A stretch of 11,814 nucleotides of DNA from Gammaproteobacteria bacterium (GCA_003645435.1 QNFD01000043.1:1-11814); one strand, 5' to 3'. Counted from the first letter of the stretch, positions 1 through 6,817 are shown. Numbers and translations: made by a program. Notes: generated by a model not told the origin, from the letters alone.

Positions 1-433
1 CACAGGAAATGTAACCCCGGATCCTCAGGTTTTCGGCGTGAGCCTTTTCTACCACCAGACGATATCGTTCGATACTTTTATCGATCGAGCAATTGATATT
101 TTTCTGGGTGAAGGTTTCTGAAGTCGCCGCAAATATGGCGATTTCCTCGACCCCGGCTTCGAGAGCCGCTTCGAGACCTTTCATATTGGGCACCAGCATC
201 GGGTATGCCACAGCTGGTTTTTTGTGAATTCCGCGATAAACCTCGCCGCTCGCAGCCATCTGCGGCACCCATTTCGGCGAGACAAAGCTACCCGATTCAA
301 CCACTTGTAAACCCGCGCTAGCGAGTTTTTCGATAAGCTCAATCTTGACTTCAACCGGTACGCGAACAGCCTCGTTTTGCAATCCATCGCGCGGACCGAC
401 CTCAACTATTTTGACTGCTGTGGGCAAGCTCAT
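1..433 (-). CDS. mvaB: Hydroxymethylglutaryl-CoA lyase, N-terminal part (cut by window edge)
   Basis: This leftward reading frame starts at the ATG at 433-431 and runs off the left edge after 144 codons; the full family length is about 300 residues. The enzyme cleaves 3-hydroxy-3-methylglutaryl-CoA into acetoacetate and acetyl-CoA, the last step of leucine degradation, in the cytoplasm. Visible signatures are the N-terminal VGPRDGLQNE (residues 12-21, with the catalytic Arg15-Asp16 pair), SFVSPKWVPQM (49-59), FAATSETFTQKNINCS (101-116) and the beginning of the YISC strand at 141-144. The C-terminal GxxxxCxxG catalytic cysteine loop lies outside the window. The start lies only 13 bases beyond the thiolase stop codon, so the two genes are almost certainly co-transcribed. 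The ribosome binding site is weak (AGAG) and lies at the thiolase stop. Family assignment is secure; the symbol is given by family convention. Confidence 0.93.
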   Translation of the reverse strand, partial: MSLPTAVKIVEVGPRDGLQNEAVRVPVEVKIELIEKLASAGLQVVESGSFVSPKWVPQMAASGEVYRGIHKKPAVAYPMLVPNMKGLEAALEAGVEEIAIFAATSETFTQKNINCSIDKSIERYRLVVEKAHAENLRIRGYISC

Positions 434-439
434 ATATTA

Positions 440-455
440 CTGAACTCTAGTTCAG
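440..455. repeat. Short perfect inverted repeat over the thiolase stop codon
   Basis: CTGAACT (440-446) and AGTTCAG (449-455) form a perfect inverted repeat with a two-base centre. It covers the thiolase stop and the ribosome-binding region of the lyase gene. It could form a small RNA hairpin that tunes translation of the second gene, but arms of seven bases can occur by chance. Confidence 0.3.
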
Positions 456-1628
456 CTCGACCGCCATCGCCGTTGCTTCACCACCACCGATACAAAGTGC
501 GGCAATGCCTCTTTTCAAGCCCTGACGTTGTAACGCAGAAATCAGCGTTACCAGTATGCGCGCACCGGAAGCACCGATTGGGTGTCCGAGTGCGCAGGCA
601 CCGCCGTTTATGTTCACGCGTTCGTGATCGAGACCCAGATCCGACATCGCCGCCATGGTTACCACCGCGAAAGCCTCGTTGATCTCAAACAGATCGACGT
701 CCTTCACAGCCCAATCCAGGTTTTCCATTAAACGTTTTATCGCACCGACAGGCGCCGTCGTAAACCATGCGGGTTCCTGCGCGAAACTGGCGTGGCCCCG
801 GATGCTAGCGAGTGGTTTGATGCTACGATTCTCGGCTTCGCCTGCGGTCATCAATATCAATGCCGCGGCACCATCGGAAATTGAACTCGAGTTCGCCGCG
901 GTCACCGTACCGTCTTCCCGAAACGCCGGTCGCAGGGTTGGTATTTTTTCCAGATTGGCATTAAAAGGTTGCTCATCGGTATCCACTGTCGATTCCCCTC
1001 TACGCGACTTTATCACCACGGGCGTTATTTCGTTGGCAAATGCCCCGCTTTCAATAGCAGCCTGCGCGCGCTTTAACGAAGTGATCGAAAATTCATCCTG
1101 TTGTTCACGGCTGAACCCATATTTATCTGCGGTTTGCTCGGCAAACACGCCCATCAGTCGACCTTTATCATAGGCGTCTTCGAGTCCATCAAGAAACATA
1201 TGATCCATCACCTGGCCGTGACCCATGCGCATTCCGGCCCGGGCTTTCGGTAAAAGATAGGGTGCATTCGACATGCTTTCCAGGCCACCCGCGACCATTA
1301 CCCGGTTACTACCGGCGAGCAGCAGATCATGCGCCAGCATCGTCGCCTTCATACCCGATCCGCACATCTTGTTCACCGTGGTACAGTTGGTCGCCAGGGG
1401 TAAGCCGGCACCCAGGCTCGCCTGCCGCGCCGCCGCCTGTCCAAGACCGGCAGAAAGCACACAGCCCATGATGACCTCATCGACCGTATCGGCAGCAATA
1501 CCACTGCGTTCAACAGCAGCCGCTATTGCGGCCGCACCCAGTTCCGGCGCAGTGGCCGCGGACAATACCCCCTGAAACCCGCCCATCGGAGTACGGGCCG
1601 CACCGGTAATGACTATTTTTTCGCTCAT
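447..1628 (-). CDS. Acetyl-CoA acetyltransferase (biosynthetic-type thiolase II)
   Basis: A 393-residue cytoplasmic thiolase, the normal full length for this family. It interconverts two acetyl-CoA with acetoacetyl-CoA plus CoA. The three catalytic elements are present: the nucleophile Cys89 in [10 protein letters not shown], the histidine His349 in [17 protein letters not shown], and the second cysteine Cys379 in [13 protein letters not shown]. The NEAF motif near residue 318 is also intact. These positions match the classic Zoogloea-type enzyme within one residue. It heads a leftward operon with the HMG-CoA lyase and diverges from a 3-hydroxyacyl-CoA dehydrogenase gene, which fits acetoacetyl-CoA handling after leucine or short-chain fatty-acid breakdown. 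The ribosome binding site is modest (GAG, about ten bases before the ATG). From sequence alone it cannot be decided whether it is catabolic (atoB-like) or serves polyhydroxybutyrate synthesis (phaA-like), so no symbol is given. Confidence 0.95.
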   Translation of the reverse strand: MSEKIVITGAARTPMGGFQGVLSAATAPELGAAAIAAAVERSGIAADTVDEVIMGCVLSAGLGQAAARQASLGAGLPLATNCTTVNKMCGSGMKATMLAHDLLLAGSNRVMVAGGLESMSNAPYLLPKARAGMRMGHGQVMDHMFLDGLEDAYDKGRLMGVFAEQTADKYGFSREQQDEFSITSLKRAQAAIESGAFANEITPVVIKSRRGESTVDTDEQPFNANLEKIPTLRPAFREDGTVTAANSSSISDGAAALILMTAGEAENRSIKPLASIRGHASFAQEPAWFTTAPVGAIKRLMENLDWAVKDVDLFEINEAFAVVTMAAMSDLGLDHERVNINGGACALGHPIGASGARILVTLISALQRQGLKRGIAALCIGGGEATAMAVELN

Positions 1629-1752
1629 CGCTTTTATCTCATAACGCTATTAACAAAGAATTTTGATCAGGCTGTTTGTCTAACAGGCATCCTGTACCTT
1701 ATTTTCTTACATATCACCGAATAATTACATACATGGGGACCGCTTATTTCTA

Positions 1753-1780
1753 TTAAACTACGAATTATTCTTTCGTTTAA
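1753..1780. promoter_or_regulatory. Nested inverted repeat in the thiolase/dehydrogenase divergent promoter region
   Basis: TTAAAC (1753-1758) and GTTTAA (1775-1780) are perfect inverted arms with a 16-base spacer. Inside them GAAT-t-ATTC (1762-1770) has almost the same centre. The element lies 20-47 bases before the dehydrogenase start, in the 171-base gap between two divergent acyl-CoA genes, where an operator would be expected. The binding protein is not identifiable from the sequence. AT-rich DNA gives such repeats by chance more easily, so confidence is low. Confidence 0.35.
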
Positions 1781-1799
1781 AAATTTTGAGTAGAAATTC

Positions 1800-2651
1800 A
1801 TGAACATCAAGACAGTTGGCGTCATCGGCGCCGGAACCATGGGTAACGGTATTTCACAGGTCTGTGCCGCGGCTGGATTATCGGTCACCATGCAGGACAT
1901 AAACACTGATGCGCTACAACAGGGCATGGACACAATCAGCGGTAGTATGGACCGCATGATCAAAAAAGAAAAAATTAATCAAGAAGACAAGCAAAAAACC
2001 CTGGCAAACATCAAAACCAGCACCGATCTGCAAGCGCTGTCTGAAGTCGACATCGTCATTGAAGCGGCTACCGAAAACGAAGCCCTCAAGCTTCAGATAT
2101 TCGAGCAGCTCGACCAGCTTTGCAAACCGGGGGCCATTCTGGCCAGCAATACTTCGTCGATTTCGCTAACCCGCATAGCCGGTGCCACGCAACGCGCCGA
2201 CCAGGTTATTGGCATGCATTTTATGAATCCGGTGCCGATGATGGCGCTCGTAGAAATTATTCGTGGCCTGCAATCGAGCGATGAAACCTACCGGCAGGTA
2301 CACCAGCTTTCAGAATACATCGGCAAGGTACCAATAGAGGCAAAGGATAGTCCCGGATTCGTCGGCAATCGCATATTAATTCCGATGATTAACGAGGCGA
2401 TATTCACCCTGCACGAGGGCATTGCCAGTGCCGAAGCAATCGACGATGTGTTGAAACTCGGCATGGCGCATCCGATAGGCCCCCTCGCATTGGCGGACCT
2501 CATCGGTCTCGATACCTGCCTGTCTGTCACCAAAGTGTTGCACGAGGGTTTTGGCGATTCCAAGTATCGCCCCTGCCCCCTGCTCCAGCAAATGGTTGAC
2601 GCCGGCTACCTGGGTCGCAAGAGCGGTCGCGGATTTTTCATCTACGAGTAA
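1800..2651 (+). CDS. 3-hydroxybutyryl-CoA dehydrogenase
   Basis: A 283-residue stand-alone 3-hydroxyacyl-CoA dehydrogenase, full length for the family (hbd/paaH/mmgB type). It oxidises (S)-3-hydroxybutyryl-CoA to acetoacetyl-CoA with NAD(P)+ in the cytoplasm. The Rossmann dinucleotide loop GAGTMGNGI is at residues 10-18. By alignment from memory with the mammalian enzyme the catalytic residues fall at Ser119, His140, Glu152 and Asn190, with exactly the expected spacing, inside SNTSS, GMHFMNPVP, VEIIRG and DSPGFVGNRI. The C-terminal dimerisation domain has GMAHPIGPLALADLIGLD and ends in GRKSGRGFFIYE. A GAG element about ten bases upstream supports the ATG at 1800. It diverges from the thiolase, whose substrate it produces, and converges with the DUF1348 gene only 16 bases downstream with no visible terminator between them. 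Confidence 0.95.
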   Translation: MNIKTVGVIGAGTMGNGISQVCAAAGLSVTMQDINTDALQQGMDTISGSMDRMIKKEKINQEDKQKTLANIKTSTDLQALSEVDIVIEAATENEALKLQIFEQLDQLCKPGAILASNTSSISLTRIAGATQRADQVIGMHFMNPVPMMALVEIIRGLQSSDETYRQVHQLSEYIGKVPIEAKDSPGFVGNRILIPMINEAIFTLHEGIASAEAIDDVLKLGMAHPIGPLALADLIGLDTCLSVTKVLHEGFGDSKYRPCPLLQQMVDAGYLGRKSGRGFFIYE

Positions 2652-2667
2652 GCATAGAATTAGTTTT

Positions 2668-3138
2668 TCATAACCCGAGTTCAGACAAACCTGGATGGTC
2701 CTCCGGGCGGGGACCCGTCGGCCAGTGAAATTTTCGTTCCGATTCGTCGATCGGCAAATCATTGATACTCGCGATACGAATTTTCATTAACCCGTTTTCA
2801 TCGAACTCCCAGTTTTCGTTACCATAGGAGCGGAACCATTGCCCATCGGCATCGTGACTCTCGTAGGCAAAACGCACGGCAATGCGTGCATTCGCAAAAG
2901 TCCAGATCTCCTTAATCAGACGGTAATCCAGCTCCCGCACCCACTTGTCCTGTAGAAATGCCCTGACCTCATCCCGCCCGCTAACAAACTGCGATCGATT
3001 TCTCCACTGACTATCGATGGTATAAGCCAACGATATCTTTTCCGGATCACGGCTGTTCCAGCCATTTTCAGCCGCGCGAACTTTTTGAACCGCGGTTTCA
3101 TAGGTAAATGGTGGTAATGGTGGGCGGCTTTCTTTCAT
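2668..3138 (-). CDS. DUF1348 family protein (NTF2-like fold)
   Basis: A 156-residue protein with the highly characteristic sequence of the DUF1348 family, a SnoaL/NTF2-like cone fold whose biochemical role is not established. Recognisable segments are [20 protein letters not shown] near the start, [17 protein letters not shown] (24-40), [59 protein letters not shown] and the C-terminal HPGLSELGL. No signal peptide or membrane helix is seen, so it is probably cytoplasmic. The ribosome binding site GAGGAA seven bases before the ATG is good. It follows the flavoprotein fusion gene by 34 bases on the same strand and is likely co-transcribed. The context suggests a redox or detoxification task, but this is inference. 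Confidence 0.92.
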   Translation of the reverse strand: MKESRPPLPPFTYETAVQKVRAAENGWNSRDPEKISLAYTIDSQWRNRSQFVSGRDEVRAFLQDKWVRELDYRLIKEIWTFANARIAVRFAYESHDADGQWFRSYGNENWEFDENGLMKIRIASINDLPIDESERKFHWPTGPRPEDHPGLSELGL

Positions 3139-3172
3139 GATATTTCCTCTCTAATAATGAAGATGTCGTAAG

Positions 3173-4756
3173 TCAAATGTCTAGTACAAGGTGTTCGCTC
3201 TTTGTCCGCGAAACACAGGGGCAGAACAATTTATAGTCCGCCCTTTCCGCCGTCGACAGCGCCGAATCCCGATGTTCGGGTTCCCCGTCTAGTACCTTCA
3301 CCGCACAGGTTTTACAGTTGCCGGCGCCGCAGCTAAACGGTGATTTAACGCCAGCCTCGAGCATGGCATCGAGAATAGTCTGGTCGGCGGCAACCTGCAG
3401 GTGCTTGCCCGAGCGACGCAGTTCGAGCTGAATCGGTTTTGCATCTGCACTGATGACCGCGTCAAATCGCTCGAATCGGACTCGCTCCGGCTCGATCGCT
3501 AACTCTGATGCAATTCGGACTACCGTATCGATTAGACGACCCGGGCCGCAGACATAGATTACCGCGTCGTCTGGTGCATTATTTAGGACCCGCTCGATGT
3601 TCAATCGTTCCTGGTCAGAAGATCTATAGATCGTTATTTCATTTTCAAATTCTCGAAGCAAGCGGTCGCGAAATGCCATCTCCGCGCCACTGCGGCCGGC
3701 ATAGTGCAGATGCATGTCAGTGCCCCGGGCCTTTAATGCCTGGGCCATAGCCTTGATCGGCGTAATACCAATACCACCCGCGATCAGCAACGCCGGCCTG
3801 GCGTCGCTATGAAGCTGGAAATGGTTCTGTGGCAGTTCGCAATACAATGTTCGGCCGATATTAAATTGCTCATGCACGGCGATCGATCCGCCATCGCCTT
3901 CATCTTCACGTAGTACCGCGATTTCATAGGCGTCGCGACGTGCCGGATTAGAGCAGATTGAATAGTGACAGATTTTCTCCCTGCCATCGCCTGACCGCAT
4001 CGGGAACTGCAGGTGTGAACCGGCTTCGACAGCCGGTAAGTCCGCACCATTCGAATCGCGTAACTCGAATGCACGAACCCGCGGCGTAAGTTGACGAACA
4101 CCGCTTATCACCAGTTCCAGCGGACCACTATCCAGCACCGCCGACGATGCATTACGAACTAATTTTGTATCAGCCCTCAGTAGTCTATTTTCTTCAATCA
4201 TTGGCGCCATCAAATCCTCTATATATGAATCCGTATAGCGTGGCGTAATGTGCTGCGGGCAGTTCCAGTCGAAGGCTTCAATGTGAATCACAAAACCACG
4301 CTCGACCTGCGCTCGATAATGCGCCACTTCCAGTTTGGCAAGTAGCTCGGTATCATCGGGGCCAACCAGTTGCACACGACCAAGCAGCTTGAATCGAGTT
4401 CGATTCGGATAGTCCATGAAAAATAACGAAACGCGATCGTCTTTCCTGAAATTACCGACACTGACGTACTGGCGGTTGCCGCTGAAGTCAGCAAAGCCGA
4501 TCGTTTTTTCATCGAGTACCCGCATAAAACCCGTCGGTCCACCGCGGTGCTGGACGTATGGCCAACCAGTCTCACTGACGCTTGCCATGTAAAAACTATC
4601 ACGAGCCAAAATGAAATCCGCTTCGCGCGCACTGAGCAGATGATTGAAATCATCCCCGGTTTCCATCGCCGTGTAACCACCCCGGCTACCGAGTTCCCGC
4701 TGCACCTGCTGAACCGATTCGGTAAATGCAATCTCTGCGAATTTATGTCCCATCAT
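3173..4756 (-). CDS. PNPOx-like flavoprotein fused to a ferredoxin reductase and 2Fe-2S ferredoxin
   Basis: A 527-residue, three-part cytoplasmic redox protein. Residues about 35-170 form a pyridoxamine-phosphate-oxidase-like FMN-binding split barrel (FYMASVSETGWPYVQHRG, FADFSGNRQYVSVGN, DRVSLFFMDYPNRTRFK). Residues about 212-432 are a phthalate-dioxygenase-reductase-type module with HYSICS (264-269), the nucleotide loop AGGIGITPI (326-334) and YVCGP (401-405). Residues about 440-527 are a plant-type ferredoxin with cluster cysteines 476, 481, 484 and 514. The flavin-binding RxYS motif normally has Arg two residues before Tyr; here that residue is Cys263 (codon TGT), one base away from an Arg codon. 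Two ATGs lie in tandem: the AGGAG site is four bases from the first (4756) and seven from the second (4753), so the true start may be 4753. It lies between a 20-codon ORF upstream and a DUF1348 gene, and diverges from a LysR gene that may control it. The substrate is unknown. Confidence 0.92.
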   Translation of the reverse strand: MMGHKFAEIAFTESVQQVQRELGSRGGYTAMETGDDFNHLLSAREADFILARDSFYMASVSETGWPYVQHRGGPTGFMRVLDEKTIGFADFSGNRQYVSVGNFRKDDRVSLFFMDYPNRTRFKLLGRVQLVGPDDTELLAKLEVAHYRAQVERGFVIHIEAFDWNCPQHITPRYTDSYIEDLMAPMIEENRLLRADTKLVRNASSAVLDSGPLELVISGVRQLTPRVRAFELRDSNGADLPAVEAGSHLQFPMRSGDGREKICHYSICSNPARRDAYEIAVLREDEGDGGSIAVHEQFNIGRTLYCELPQNHFQLHSDARPALLIAGGIGITPIKAMAQALKARGTDMHLHYAGRSGAEMAFRDRLLREFENEITIYRSSDQERLNIERVLNNAPDDAVIYVCGPGRLIDTVVRIASELAIEPERVRFERFDAVISADAKPIQLELRRSGKHLQVAADQTILDAMLEAGVKSPFSCGAGNCKTCAVKVLDGEPEHRDSALSTAERADYKLFCPCVSRTKSEHLVLDI

Positions 4757-4786
4757 ACTTCTCCTCTGATTTTATGAGAATTGCAG

Positions 4787-4813
4787 GTCGCCGGCGGCCC
4801 TGCCACCGGCGAC
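4787..4813 (-). other. Strong intercistronic hairpin before the flavoprotein gene
   Basis: GTCGCCGG (4787-4794) and CCGGCGAC (4806-4813) are perfect arms. Two further G-C pairs follow beyond one mismatch, closing a five-base loop. In the leftward transcript this GC-rich stem lies ten bases after the micro-ORF stop and about 18 bases before the AGGAG of the flavoprotein gene. No U-run follows on either strand, so it is not a standard intrinsic terminator. An attenuator, a processing site or an mRNA-stabilising stem are possible. Confidence 0.65.
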
Positions 4814-4822
4814 TTCGGCCTT

Positions 4823-4885
4823 CTATGAGGCGAGTTTGAGCTCTGGATTAGCGTTGTCGTTGTCTATGACCGTTATACGACTCAT
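4823..4885 (-). CDS. Micro-ORF of 20 codons: leader peptide or relic of an AhpD-like gene
   Basis: A leftward reading frame encodes MSRITVIDNDNANPELKLAS and then TAG. A good Shine-Dalgarno (AGGA, eight bases before the ATG) argues for translation. The first residues (MSRITVID) resemble, from memory, the conserved N-terminus of carboxymuconolactone decarboxylase/AhpD-like proteins, whose genes often neighbour PNPOx and DUF1348 genes. It may therefore be the remaining start of such a gene with the body deleted. It could instead be a leader peptide: it is followed ten bases later by a strong hairpin and then by the flavoprotein gene, and it contains an Asp/Asn run (DNDNAN). Translation past the TAG gives 16 more codons before a TAA, with no AhpD likeness. 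No other function can be assigned. Confidence 0.55.
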   Translation of the reverse strand: MSRITVIDNDNANPELKLAS

Positions 4886-4918
4886 GCTGATATTCCTAAA
4901 TAATTTGTGGATTAATTC

Positions 4919-4939
4919 CGCGACGCCCCTTGCGCCGCG
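4919..4939. promoter_or_regulatory. GC-rich inverted repeat in the divergent LysR/micro-ORF promoter region
   Basis: CGCG-a-CGC (4919-4926) and GCG-c-CGCG (4932-4939) form an imperfect inverted repeat with one mismatched pair, centred at 4929. The flanking DNA is AT-rich. Its place between the divergent starts at 4885 and 5021 fits an operator or promoter element. It lacks the usual T-N11-A LysR box look, so the binding protein is uncertain. Confidence 0.4.
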
Positions 4940-4981
4940 AGTAATGACACTATGCCTAATTCCGTTTACAATAAGAATACC

Positions 4982-4987
4982 TATAAT
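4982..4987 (+). promoter_or_regulatory. Candidate -10 element of the LysR gene
   Basis: A perfect TATAAT hexamer lies 33 bases before the ATG at 5021. The matching -35 region (around 4959-4965, TTCCGT) is poor, which is common for regulated promoters. If this -10 is used, the transcript starts near 4994, so the earlier in-frame ATG at 4952 cannot be the start. Confidence 0.45.
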
Positions 4988-5020
4988 ATGCAATTGTTTA
5001 TTTCACTAAATGGAATAATT

Positions 5021-5920
5021 ATGGATCGCTTTCATCTCATGAATGTCTTCGTTGCCGTCGCCGAAGAGCAGGGTTTTGCTGCCGCTGCCCGGCGCCTGCA
5101 GCTCTCGCCACCCGCCGTGACCCGTGCCGTGGCAGCGTTGGAGGAACAGCTTGGCGTCAAACTGCTCAATCGAACCACGCGTTATGTGCGCGCCACCGAG
5201 GTGGGTCAACGCTACCTGGAAGATGCCCGCCGCATACTCGCAGATGTAGATGCAGCGAATGAGACCGCGGCAGGGATTAATTCCGAACCCCGGGGTCACC
5301 TTTCGATTACCGCTCCCGTGTTATTTGGACGCATGTTCGTCATGCCCGGAATTGTCGAATACCTGAACACCTATCCCGATACAGAGGTTTCCGCGGTATT
5401 GCTCGACAGGATTGTGAATATGCTCGAAGAGGGCCTGGACGTTGGTATTCGAATCGGCGAGCTGCCCGATTCCAGCTTACGTGCGCTACGGGTCGGTTCC
5501 ATACGGGTTGTCCTCTGCGCATCACCAGGCTACCTGCGGCGCCAGGCCCTGCCGCAAAAACCACAGGACCTGTCCAAACATTCGATGATTGCCTCCAGTG
5601 CAGGTAATCAAGCCATCAACTGGCGCTTCGAATCACCTAAAGGTAACCATGTCTTGCGCCTGCAACCCCGCTTGACGGTAACAACCAACGACGCTGCAAT
5701 CGAGGCCGCGATCCAAAATTTCGGGATTACGCGGTTGTTTTCCTACCAGGTCGCGGCAGAAGTCGAAAGCGGTGAGTTAGAAATAATTTTGCCCGAATAC
5801 GAACCAGCTCCGCGGCCAATTTACATCGTCCACCGCGAGGGACGCTACGCATCGGCAAGAATCAGGGCCTTCGTAGATTTGATGGCAAAGCGACTGCGAT
5901 CCGACAAGGCGCTGAATTAG
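5021..5920 (+). CDS. LysR-family transcriptional regulator
   Basis: A 299-residue LysR-type regulator, the usual length. The N-terminal winged helix-turn-helix is residues 1-60 (MDRFHLMNVFVAVAEEQGFA, AAARRLQLSPPAVTRAVAAL, LGVKLLNRTTRYVRATEVG). The effector-binding domain follows from about residue 90 (GHLSITAPVLFGRMFVMP, DVGIRIGELPDSSLRALRVG). I place the start at 5021 rather than at the in-frame ATG at 4952. Family members begin at MDRFHLM, the 23 extra residues look like untranslated AT-rich DNA, a TATAAT lies between the two ATGs, and a GGA is six bases before 5021. The sequence is of the CrgA/PA0477-like group that usually controls divergent oxidoreductase genes. The probable target is the leftward micro-ORF/flavoprotein/DUF1348 unit; the inducer is unknown. 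Confidence 0.93.
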   Translation: MDRFHLMNVFVAVAEEQGFAAAARRLQLSPPAVTRAVAALEEQLGVKLLNRTTRYVRATEVGQRYLEDARRILADVDAANETAAGINSEPRGHLSITAPVLFGRMFVMPGIVEYLNTYPDTEVSAVLLDRIVNMLEEGLDVGIRIGELPDSSLRALRVGSIRVVLCASPGYLRRQALPQKPQDLSKHSMIASSAGNQAINWRFESPKGNHVLRLQPRLTVTTNDAAIEAAIQNFGITRLFSYQVAAEVESGELEIILPEYEPAPRPIYIVHREGRYASARIRAFVDLMAKRLRSDKALN

Positions 5921-5955
5921 CAGCTAGTACCCCTTTAAGCGACACTTAACCAATA

Positions 5956-5969
5956 TTGACCTATATCAA
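5956..5969. promoter_or_regulatory. FNR/Anr-type box upstream of the HIG1 gene
   Basis: TTGAC-ctat-ATCAA matches the FNR/Anr consensus TTGAT-N4-ATCAA at nine of ten defined positions and is flanked by A and T. Its centre is about 40-43 bases before the transcription start expected from the -10-like hexamers at 5991-5996 (TAATAT) or 5994-5999 (TATTAA). That is the classic position for activation by FNR. The LysR gene upstream ends at 5920, so the only gene it can serve nearby is the one at 6027. Confidence 0.7.
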
Positions 5970-6026
5970 TGTTAATTTGGCCAGTTTTATTAATATTAAT
6001 CATTCATACATAGCGAGGAATTTGAT

Positions 6027-6218
6027 ATGAACATACTGTCAATATTAATAGTATTTGCTCTGTTGTTAACGATTGTTGTACTTGGTACTGGTATCTGGTC
6101 AATGGCTCACGGCGGCGAGTTTGATCGCAAACATTCAACCCAGTTAATGTTTGCACGTGTGGGCATGCAAGGAGTCACTTTATTACTCCTGTTCTTTGCC
6201 GTTTATCTTGCAAGTTAG
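6027..6218 (+). CDS. HIG1-domain (hypoxia-induced type) twin-helix membrane protein
   Basis: A 63-residue inner-membrane protein with two hydrophobic helices (about 4-26 and 43-61). They are joined by a short charged loop of the HIG1 type (MAHGGEFDRKHSTQLMFARVGMQG). This helix-loop-helix pattern, with a GG/F-R-S-x-x-LM-x-x-R-V-x-x-Q-G signature, is the HIG1_N family. In mitochondria the relatives Rcf1/Rcf2 associate with cytochrome c oxidase and respiratory supercomplexes; the bacterial role is less certain. AGGAA eight bases before the ATG is a good ribosome binding site. A near-consensus FNR/Anr box about 60 bases upstream suggests induction at low oxygen, which agrees with a respiratory function. 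The gene stands alone: a LysR gene precedes it and a convergent membrane-protein gene follows 81 bases later. The family call rests on motif recognition only. Confidence 0.82.
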   Translation: MNILSILIVFALLLTIVVLGTGIWSMAHGGEFDRKHSTQLMFARVGMQGVTLLLLFFAVYLAS

Positions 6219-6299
6219 ATACACCAGAATTAAGAAACCTGGTCAGAATTAGAGAACACTTGCCGACACACTAGACTTTCGAAAAGTGCTCCCTAACAT

Positions 6300-6794
6300 T
6301 TAAGCTACCGCTGTATCGACTGATCCGGCAACGGGTTTGAACAGCCGTGCGAAAATCATAAAATGCGTGATCAGTAATACCGGCACCAGCAGGGTCGGAA
6401 TATACCAGGCCGACCCTAAATTCGGGGCCACATCCACATGGCGCAGGGCATTCAGCAGATCGATCGTACCAACGATGTTAAACAGCCATACTGCCCCGAT
6501 TGCTATCCCCACTTGCCTCCGAAGCGCGATAAGCGCCAGCAGCGCCAATCCTGCTGCCAGTAAATCACCGTACGCGGCGGGAATCGTAAAATAGTCAGGC
6601 AATGGTTGCGCAACCACTCCAGGCACGAGAAAAACCATGCCGATATAGCGAAATGCGTGTGGAAGGGTCAACCAGAATAGAGCATCGCGTAACGGTAGTT
6701 TTGCCAGGGTTGGCGCCAGCAACCACCTGGCTAACAGGCCCATTACTAAAAGGCTCGAAATAAATTGTAATTGGAAAATCGCTTGTATAGTCAT
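6300..6794 (-). CDS. Five-helix integral membrane protein, function unknown
   Basis: A 164-residue, strongly hydrophobic protein with about five predicted membrane helices (5-27, 38-62, 70-91, 95-115, 129-152) and no signal peptide. Polar or charged residues within or beside helices (His46, Arg49, Asp77, Asp112, His144, Arg150) are notable for such a short protein and could line a binding site. I do not recognise the family with confidence. The start is supported by a clear AGGAG nine bases upstream (6804-6808). It lies 56 bases after the TetR gene on the same strand. A palindrome identical in its outer parts to the one in the tetR promoter sits in that gap, so it is very likely a direct target of that regulator. 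A small-molecule efflux or redox role is possible but not shown. Confidence 0.85.
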   Translation of the reverse strand: MTIQAIFQLQFISSLLVMGLLARWLLAPTLAKLPLRDALFWLTLPHAFRYIGMVFLVPGVVAQPLPDYFTIPAAYGDLLAAGLALLALIALRRQVGIAIGAVWLFNIVGTIDLLNALRHVDVAPNLGSAWYIPTLLVPVLLITHFMIFARLFKPVAGSVDTAVA

Positions 6795-6817
6795 CGTTAA
6801 TATCTCCTGATTGTTTC

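Noticed and set aside
655..1173. Long open frame (172 codons) on the plus strand
   Set aside because: It lies entirely antisense to the thiolase gene, whose catalytic motifs are unmistakable; the frame has no recognisable domain.
1672..1686. CTGTT...AACAG inverted repeat upstream of the thiolase gene
   Set aside because: Five-base arms are expected by chance at this length.
2376..2762. Leftward 128-codon frame overlapping the dehydrogenase and DUF1348 genes
   Set aside because: It overlaps two well-supported genes and shows no motif.
4787..4813. Hairpin as a Rho-independent terminator
   Set aside because: Neither strand has a T-run after the stem, so I list it only as a structured element.
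4952..5020. In-frame upstream ATG giving a LysR protein 23 residues longer
   Set aside because: The extension is not LysR-like, contains a TATAAT that looks like the gene's own -10, and family members begin at MDRFHLM encoded from 5021.
5956..5969. The same palindrome as a CRP site
   Set aside because: CRP sites need TGTGA-N6-TCACA; this one has the TTGA-type arms and the four-base centre of FNR/Anr.
6226..6257. Direct repeat AGAATTAAGAAAC / AGAATTAGAGAAC between the HIG1 and membrane-protein genes
   Set aside because: Two imperfect 13-base copies in AT-rich non-coding DNA between convergent genes; no insertion-sequence gene or target duplication accompanies them.
6275..6287. ACTTT-CGA-AAAGT small palindrome as a terminator for the convergent genes
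   Set aside because: The stem is only five A/T-rich pairs with no T-run, too weak to call.
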